Notes under the pieces: generated by a model
The model's input: only the letters and a program-made list of their open reading frames with translations
Told to the model about the DNA's origin: nothing
Database searches by the model: none
Program-made: the position numbers and the translations under genes
Assembly: GCF_000003815.2 (NCBI RefSeq)
Contig: NC_049979.1
Coordinates: 32,134,500-32,198,499 of the forward strand
Reading direction: 5' to 3'
DNA from: Branchiostoma floridae
Lineage: Eukaryota > Chordata > Leptocardii > Amphioxiformes > Branchiostomatidae
DNA length: 64,000 nucleotides
In this document: positions 57,661 through 64,000 of the stretch, piece by piece
How the letters are laid out: each line of letters opens with the position of its first letter
How positions within the stretch are numbered: the first letter of the stretch is position 1

Positions 57661-58497
57661 GTTGCACCGTAACAGCACCTGATAAATTTGGCTAGTGTAA
57701 ACTGTCTAGACTTTAGTTTCCTACCATTGACATTTCGTTCTGATGGGTTCCAAGACAACGTATAAACATTCTCAATGCAGGTTCGTATGTAGAAAATTAG
57801 ATGAACGATTTCAGTTTTGTTGTACTAAAAAAAGTCTTATTACTCCAAACCGGAAGGATAATTAAGTAATGACTGGTAGAGAAACAACCTGGCAGAGAAT
57901 CATTGGCTGCAGTAGTATTGCATGTTCTCAATGCTTCAATTTTAGACACACAAATATTGATATAACACGAGCCATAACATAGCCCAGATTTCTTTAGTGA
58001 TCTTCCTCTGAATGATTACGCGGTTTTGTTTGGTACTGACAACGCTGAGTACAAAGGTGAGCAATCCAATTTCATTCAGACAGCAGTCCTTTTCATTCGA
58101 AATATGCAGTAACATTTTCATTCCATGTTTTGTTTGTCTTTTCCTAAAAAAATTGAACCACTGCGAATTAGCGGCCCGTGCCGCTAAATAAACAAGCCGT
58201 AAGCATTAAGTACAGCGGGTTTAATGCACTAGATACGGTAATCCTCACACGGGACTTTAAGTAGACACAATCCCAATTAAACCGCCAAAAACAAGATTAT
58301 ATATCATGCATAGAATGTCATTCTTTTTTAATTTTTCTTCATAACCAAAAAATTACAAAGGGTATTGTGCCCATTGACTACCGAGCCACAAAATCAGGCG
58401 CTACTGTCATAACAACGTCTCACAGTGTTTACCGCTTGTAACATTGACCGTAAGGTGCTTATGGCAACTATAAATCCATTTCGTATAAAAGAATGTG
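57661..58497. other. No recognisable gene
   Basis: Low-copy sequence upstream of the candidate exon at 56999-57449. I see no further exon of that gene that I can support. Confidence 0.4.
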
Positions 58498-58660
58498 GTT
58501 TGAATTGTCTAAAAGACATTCATAAAGACCTGGCTAACGTCTGGGAATAAGCGACGCTGCGCCGTGATATCTTGCACGGGAAAGACCGTGTTACGTTAGG
58601 GTGCTTGCCGTAAGGTTATTATAACAACAGCTGGAAACAGAAGTTATTATCTGAGAAAAT
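58498..58660 (+). repeat. 163-bp direct repeat, copy 1
   Basis: Starts at TTGAATTGTCTAAAAGACAT and ends near GAAGTTATTATCTGAGA. About nine in ten bases match the copy at 63838-64000 (shared AGACCTGGCTAACGTCTGGG, GCGACGCTGCGCCGTGATAT, ACCGTGTTACGTTAGGGTGC). The G+C-rich core stands out from the AT-rich surroundings. Confidence 0.93.
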
Positions 58661-61600
58661 TACACCTTTAGCTTTTATTATCACTGATATTGATATTTCT
58701 GAAAATGAGACAATCGTAAAAAAAGAACATTGCAATACATATTAAAAAAAAAAGAAAATATGGTCAATACTTGCAGGTTATAGGCCTACAAAAATGTTCT
58801 ATTTCTGGTACCCAACTGATCCTTGCGAAATCCTACCCACCCTGGCTTTTTGGGTAAAAAAGCTTTCGAGCTAAATTCCAAATCACTTTGAATCAGTCTA
58901 TGTAAGAGAGTGTTTTTAACACTATAGTTCTTTGCTCTGTTTCATAACATACTTGTGCTTGCACAAAGTATATGTATAATTACAGTATGATGTTGGAAAA
59001 GCATTGGCTGATGTATGTGGGTTTTACATTGTACACAGTATTACCCATTTCTTTCGTACTTTAGGAAAAGTAAAAAAAGTCAAAATAAGACAATATCCTG
59101 ACATTTACAATTTATTGGTAGCAGTGCAAGAGTAATCGTATTGTTAGTTTGCCTTTAAACGGATCTCAATATCTAAAACATAATCAGCTGAGAGTTTTAC
59201 ATACTTGAAGGGTTTTGCAGGTATACTATTAATTATCAGCATAACTAGACTGTGTGCAGATGAAGATATAGAAATGACAAGTATAGACTCGTATAAGGCT
59301 ATTCAAGTATAATTGCTATTTCAAGGCATTCATGTTTAAGTGTACACATTACGTGAATAATTGGCAAATTTCCTCTTAAAATGGACATTAAGATGACACA
59401 ATACAAAGGTAAAAGTATTTGTTTATTTGTTTCTTGAAATTTACGATCAACATCACAATGAAAGAAGAGACAAAATAGATGATTGCTAACCTCTGTGTGT
59501 CCTTCCTCGTTATAAACAAAATGCACAAGTAAATAACTAGGGATATAATGGTACTTATAGTAACAGCTAGGAGTAAAATATACATTAGTTCACAATACAA
59601 ATTATATAAATTCAAAGAAATATAACAAAATGAAATTAGGGCTTGACTTGTTCGACCTTGTGGCAATATGTGGAACATGAACAGATCGTCGCCAGGTACA
59701 TTGAACGTCTGTATCAGAGAGCAGTCCAAATTTGTTATGTAGGTATTTTAAAAACTGTCGTTGAAAAGAGACCATGTGTTAAGAGACACTGCGGCTGTCA
59801 GGTTGAAAGCTATTTTGTGCCAAATGTAAATGAGTCTTTATATGTGTTATCACGTCAGACTTAAAACTTGTTTGTACCTCTCGAAAGAAAAGAAAAATAT
59901 TGTGAAATGTCTGAGTCATATGAATTTTTCTTAGACTAAGAGTAGAACATAAGTCTACAGACAATAGGTGGTAATATAACGCAAGTAGTCAAAGTGAATT
60001 TACATCTAAAAAATTCAGAAACAGCATTAAATAAATATATACTACTTAAATGCCGTACGCTGTATACATTCTTTAAGACTAGGCAGCTATACTTCTAACC
60101 AGGGTTGTGTACATGATGACCTATGCCAAAACATCTCGTAACACCAACTGAGAGTCTTATAAATCCAAACATCGAGTTTTCTCTGGCTGTAATGATCGTG
60201 TTTGTAACTTGAAATGTTATCCAATCAAAGAGCTCTAGATAACTGCACAGGACTCTGTATTGTAGCATATCCACATGTACTAATATGGGATGGAATTGGT
60301 TCTTCACCATGATAACAAAGGACCTTCCACATCTGTTGTAAACAACAGATCTCTTGTAGGGACGCCTGGAGCGAGGCGCCAATTATCCAGCCCAGCTGTG
60401 ACCTAAGGTCAGCCGCGTGACGTTTTCACTGAGACAATGTGATATATCACATACATCTGGGAGGTGCACAAACAATTCATTTCACAAGTTAGGAACAAGT
60501 CATGGCTATCTTTTCCGTGCTTAGTCCGCTGATAACAATTCAGTTGGAGCGAGCTGAGCTATGGGGTTAAGATGAAAGTCTGAAGTAATTTACAAAAAAT
60601 AGCACATCTATCATCACTACTAAGACGATCAATCAAAGAAGAGGCATTACGTGCGACAGACGCGTTAACGTTTAAACAAGGGTCAATACTTGGGTCACAC
60701 GGAATGCTTGAATAAGGGGTCGACTGTGTTGATTCGTGCCTTGTTCCGCAGACATCATATCGGCGTCACTGGGCCCACTTAGCCTTGTTGCCTGTCATAA
60801 ACTGTAAAAAAAAAAATAGAAAGGATGGTTTTAAACGGTACAGTGGTTGCGAGGTGTTTAGTACAACAGACTAGAAGTCGAAAGAACAAGTTGATACGTG
60901 AACTTATATAATCCACAATACGAACATAATGGTGAAAAACGTTTATAAAAGATGCTCTGGATATATTAAAGACATTTGTTTCAGTAACTATAACTTACAT
61001 AACATCTATCTATCTATCAACAATATTAAGTCTTTATAAGACTGACTACGCTGGCTTTAATAGGGAGAAAAAAATCGCCAGGGAAGGTTTGCTACCAGAG
61101 GAGATTTTTGTCGCGCAGTAAGCTCCCAAATCGGGGAATTTTCCAGAGGAGTCAGTCAACGCTAATGTTTATATTTCCTCTCTGGTCATACTACTTTTTC
61201 GTTATGACACGTTATTGGAGTGAATGATAGAATCATTACAGTAAAACAATTTGATAATTGAAAAGAATGAACATCTACATATACGTGTAAAAAACATAAA
61301 GGTAGTTCGTTCTTATGTCAAATTCGAAAGAAAAAAAATGATATGATTATGTTTTCTTCGTTTTTCAATCTGAATTCGTTTCAATGTTAATCATTATAAC
61401 ATTTCTCCATGACCTGTCTACTCTTGATTCGAGGTCAAGCTCGCCAGCTCCTAATCCCATCGATGGCTGCAATCTGATAGGCTCCACAGAATTTTGAATT
61501 CTGCAACAAATTATAAAACAAAAATGATTTTAGACCTTCACCTAGGATTCCTGTAAATGTTACATATTAAATTTTAATGAAATTTTGTTCAATACGTTTT

Positions 61601-62107
61601 GTGACAGTTGTTGATGACTCTTCTCCAAAAGGATAGTGCTATATTAACCTGGAGTGACCTTGAACCTTTGTTGAGGACGGATCCTTGTTTCTTTGGCTTG
61701 GAGCTGTTATTGAACTGAATTTGAAGACCACTTTGCGTTTATACGTCGACAATTTATACTAAAAAAAAAAGAATTAAGATAAGATTAAAAAACAATATGG
61801 ATACTGTTGTACTTTTGTGTTCTCTCGTGTTCAAAGAAGAAATACCTTTTTTACGTTCCTACCGTTTTTCATGATGAAGCAATATGAATTATTACATAGC
61901 AGAGCCAGGTTTTCGTTTATACGAGCATGTACATTTATATTTTTCGTGTCATATGGTACTTTTCTTGTTGTTGCATATAATAAGAAAAATTCTATATTCT
62001 AAAATTAAAAAAAAGCTTTAAGTGTATCAAATTGCAAGTCAAAATCATCAACTAGTAGTTTTTTTTTTCATTTGCAAATCAGCATTTATTACATGGACGG
62101 TACTAAT
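58661..62107. other. No confidently recognised gene
   Basis: Low-copy AT-rich sequence between the two direct repeats. Minus ORFs at 59388-59729 (hydrophobic) and 60095-60382 are open, but lack good splice or start signals. CTATCTATCTATC near 61005 is a short microsatellite. Confidence 0.4.
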
Positions 62108-62345
62108 GGGATCGCGTGGCGTAGCTCAAGCGTGGTTGGCCAAGGTAATTGGCATAGGACAGAGAGGTCCCGAGTTTGTGTTATTGAGGAATGCACTATA
62201 CACGGTTTTCCTCACTTCACTCAGGTTAAAATCAGTACCTGGCTTCGGTTAGGGACACTCTTTAAGTAGGACGTTAAATGGAGGTACCGTGTTAGGAGAG
62301 AGCCACACCTTTCCAAAAAGTAGTACGAGCCATGCTCCGGTTTGC
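62108..62345 (+). mobile_element. tRNA-derived SINE
   Basis: The head has an A-box-like GTAGCTCAAGCGTGGTTGG and, about 40 bp later, a B-box-like GAGGTCCCGAGTTTG, as in RNA polymerase III promoters of tRNA-derived SINEs. The core follows: TTTTCCTCACTTCACTCAGG, AGTACCTGGCTTCGGTTAGG, GACGTTAAATGGAGGTACCG. The ends are not sharply defined. A decayed relative is at 57560-57660. Confidence 0.75.
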
Positions 62346-63300
62346 GATTGTGTAAACTTTACAGCAGGTATGTAGGCTATAGAGTCTCGTTGGCATGTTG
62401 ATTTTGGAAGCCTAAAAAGAAAGAAAAAAGAAAATGTACATCAAATAGTACTCTTATACCTATAGTTTACTGCCCTAGAACTTTACTTGTATATCAGATA
62501 TGACATTAACGAAATAATTGCATCACAGTAGGGAAGTGCTAGTGTTGTGTCCGCCACAACAGACAGGACGTCTGTCACCCGGCAGAAGCACGGTTTACAC
62601 ATGGGATAATGGAGTCTCTACGGACGCAATATGTGTACAATTATCGTCAACAATTTTATACTAGCGTGGGTTTGAAATGTTTAGCATTAATAGACAAAGC
62701 ACCACACATTGTAGTAGTTTTATGATACTGAATCTGGGCACTTTTCCCCACTCAAAACATAAATGTAGTAACGGTACAATGCACAGTTGCTGTTGTTTTT
62801 AATCAAAAATACAAATGCTAAGAAACTAAGACAAGTGACAAGCTTTTCTATAGTCTAGTACTATACTGCACATGGAGGGATAACATAAACTGGTGTGTCT
62901 GAACAAAGTCCATGGGTAACTTCTCATGCAGCACATGGGTAGTTTAACAGTCAGAAAAGACAGAGATACATGTAGTACATTTGTCAAAATATTGGGAAGT
63001 CTAAGTCCTAGGAATATGTACAATCTGTTACAACACTATGATTACACATATAGTCTAACAATAGGCAAGGTTCATCCCAAATTATCAATAGTCAGTCCAC
63101 TAAGGTACGTCCGTTCTTGGAAGTCCTTTTCAAATACATTGAGAGGTTATTTATGTACAAGTGTATGTCTTTTTTATGCCAGATCCAAGTTTTTGAGATG
63201 GCCCATAAAGCCACAGTAACAGTAAATGTTCTATTTTCGGCTCTTTAGATGTTATTAGATGATTAATTCTTCCGAAATCTCATGAAAAGTGATTTTTTTA
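62346..63300. other. No recognisable gene
   Basis: Low-copy sequence downstream (on the minus strand) of a LINE remnant. The two opposite ORFs between 62826 and 63219 show no known motif. Confidence 0.4.
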
Positions 63301-63684
63301 TGCTAGGCATAGGTCCATATGTGTTGATATATTTGCAAAAGTTACACAGTCTTTCACTTCACATCTAAAGAAAATATGTTCATAGTCACCTATTCTTCCA
63401 CTGCTACATAGTGCACATGTTGCATCAAATATACAGTTTCATCTTTGATACCCAATTTAATACTTAGTGTCATTACAGATCTGTGTCCTCTTAAAACAAT
63501 CTAAATATATATTCCCATGCCAGCGTTTTAGTTGGAGATATGGATTACCATTTGTACAGCAGATTGGTTCCTTGACCTGTGCCTGCACTATTGTACTGTA
63601 CAAAAACTTGCAGGTGTTTTTGCTTTTGATTTGCTTTATTGTTTTACCATCAGGTATACATGTGGTAAGGCTGTTACACTCTAA
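63301..63684 (-). pseudogene. Decayed LINE C-terminus with CCHC-like motif
   Basis: On the minus strand one frame reads (with two stops) LECNSLTTCIPDGKTIK, then YLQLKRWHGNIYLDCFKRTQ, then ATCALCSSGRIGDYEHIFFR-C. The pattern C-x2-C-x3-G-x-IGD-x-E-H-x4-C is the zinc-binding-like tail found after the reverse transcriptase of many non-LTR elements. The rest of that element is not visible in the window. Confidence 0.55.
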
Positions 63685-63837
63685 TCTTAGTTACGCCATT
63701 GGGCCTATATGGCTTCTTGAAGCTACGGTATAGCTATAAACAGAGTTATATATTCATTTATACCATTAGCTCTTGTGTTAAGGTAAAGCTGAGGATACTG
63801 TTCTTGACAAATGAACCTGTCTAAGGGGAAAATGTTT

Positions 63838-64000
63838 TTTGGATTGTCTAGAAGACATTCATAAAGACCTGGCTAACGTCTGGGAACGAGCGACGCTGCG
63901 CCGTGATATATTTTACGGGAAAGACCGTGTTACGTTAGGGTGCTTGCCGTAAGGTTATTATAACAACAGCTGTAAACAGAAGTTATTATCTGAAATAGTT
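63838..64000 (+). repeat. 163-bp direct repeat, copy 2
   Basis: Same orientation as copy 1 and 5,340 bp to its right. Similarity begins at TTGGATTGTCTAGAAGACAT and continues to the window edge, so its full length is unknown. Confidence 0.93.

Noticed and set aside
59388-59729. 113-codon hydrophobic minus ORF, possible membrane protein
   Set aside because: Hydrophobic translations are expected from AT-rich DNA. No good splice sites and no family resemblance.
60095-60382. 95-codon minus ORF that reads like protein
   Set aside because: No convincing acceptor or donor, and no recognised domain. Kept only as an unproven possibility.
58498-64000. LTR retrotransposon bounded by the 163-bp repeats
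   Set aside because: No gag, protease, integrase or reverse transcriptase frame, primer-binding site or polypurine tract between the repeats. The LINE remnant near the right repeat is of non-LTR type.

Overview
The window is animal (metazoan) nuclear DNA: AT-rich, intron-bearing, dominated by transposons and satellite DNA, with one assembly gap of exactly 100 N (28735-28834). The one confidently recognised host gene is an HNF-class homeobox gene. Together with a tRNA-derived SINE and Jockey/CR1-type LINEs, this suggests a marine invertebrate. Amphioxus (Branchiostoma) is my best guess, because it is known to carry an extra divergent HNF-class gene (Ahnfx), but I cannot confirm the species from sequence alone.

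Layout. 1-5289: mostly non-coding, with a 13-bp minisatellite (1565-1785), one weak ORF and the first TTAA-flanked MITEs. 5290-11415, minus strand: a six-exon HMBOX1/HNF1-like gene that I assembled from splice sites. All five junction phases agree and give 329 codons plus stop. It has two tandem N-terminal HNF-p1-type dimerisation segments, an atypical POU domain and an HNF-class homeodomain whose position 51 is Asp instead of Asn. Its introns and probable 3' UTR are full of MITEs. 11916-17762: a nested transposon cluster (MITE next to MITE, one LINE inside another, a MITE in the LINE remnant).

17945-50975: about 33 kb of one satellite with a monomer of about 78 bp and a loose higher-order structure. 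It is interrupted by at least eight TTAA MITEs or fragments, two copies of another element, an almost full-length LINE (33807-37290), a 402-bp inverted satellite segment and the gap. 51398-53050: a cluster of Tc1/mariner-like TA-flanked MITEs. 54682-55833: two further tandem repeats. 55834-64000: low-copy sequence with one plausible minus-strand exon (56999-57449), SINE copies, a 163-bp direct repeat 5.3 kb apart, and a decayed LINE C-terminus.

The most distinctive feature of the window is a group of related, probably non-autonomous piggyBac-like elements (families A, B, C and D here). They insert at TTAA and begin CCCT...; families A and D carry subterminal hairpins. Internally they share the RFX-type palindrome GTTGCCATGGCAAC, CRE-type TGACGTCA palindromes and AAGATGGCGG motifs. 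They have inserted in host introns, in satellite DNA, in a LINE and in each other, so they could spread transcription-factor sites. No transposase gene for them is visible here.
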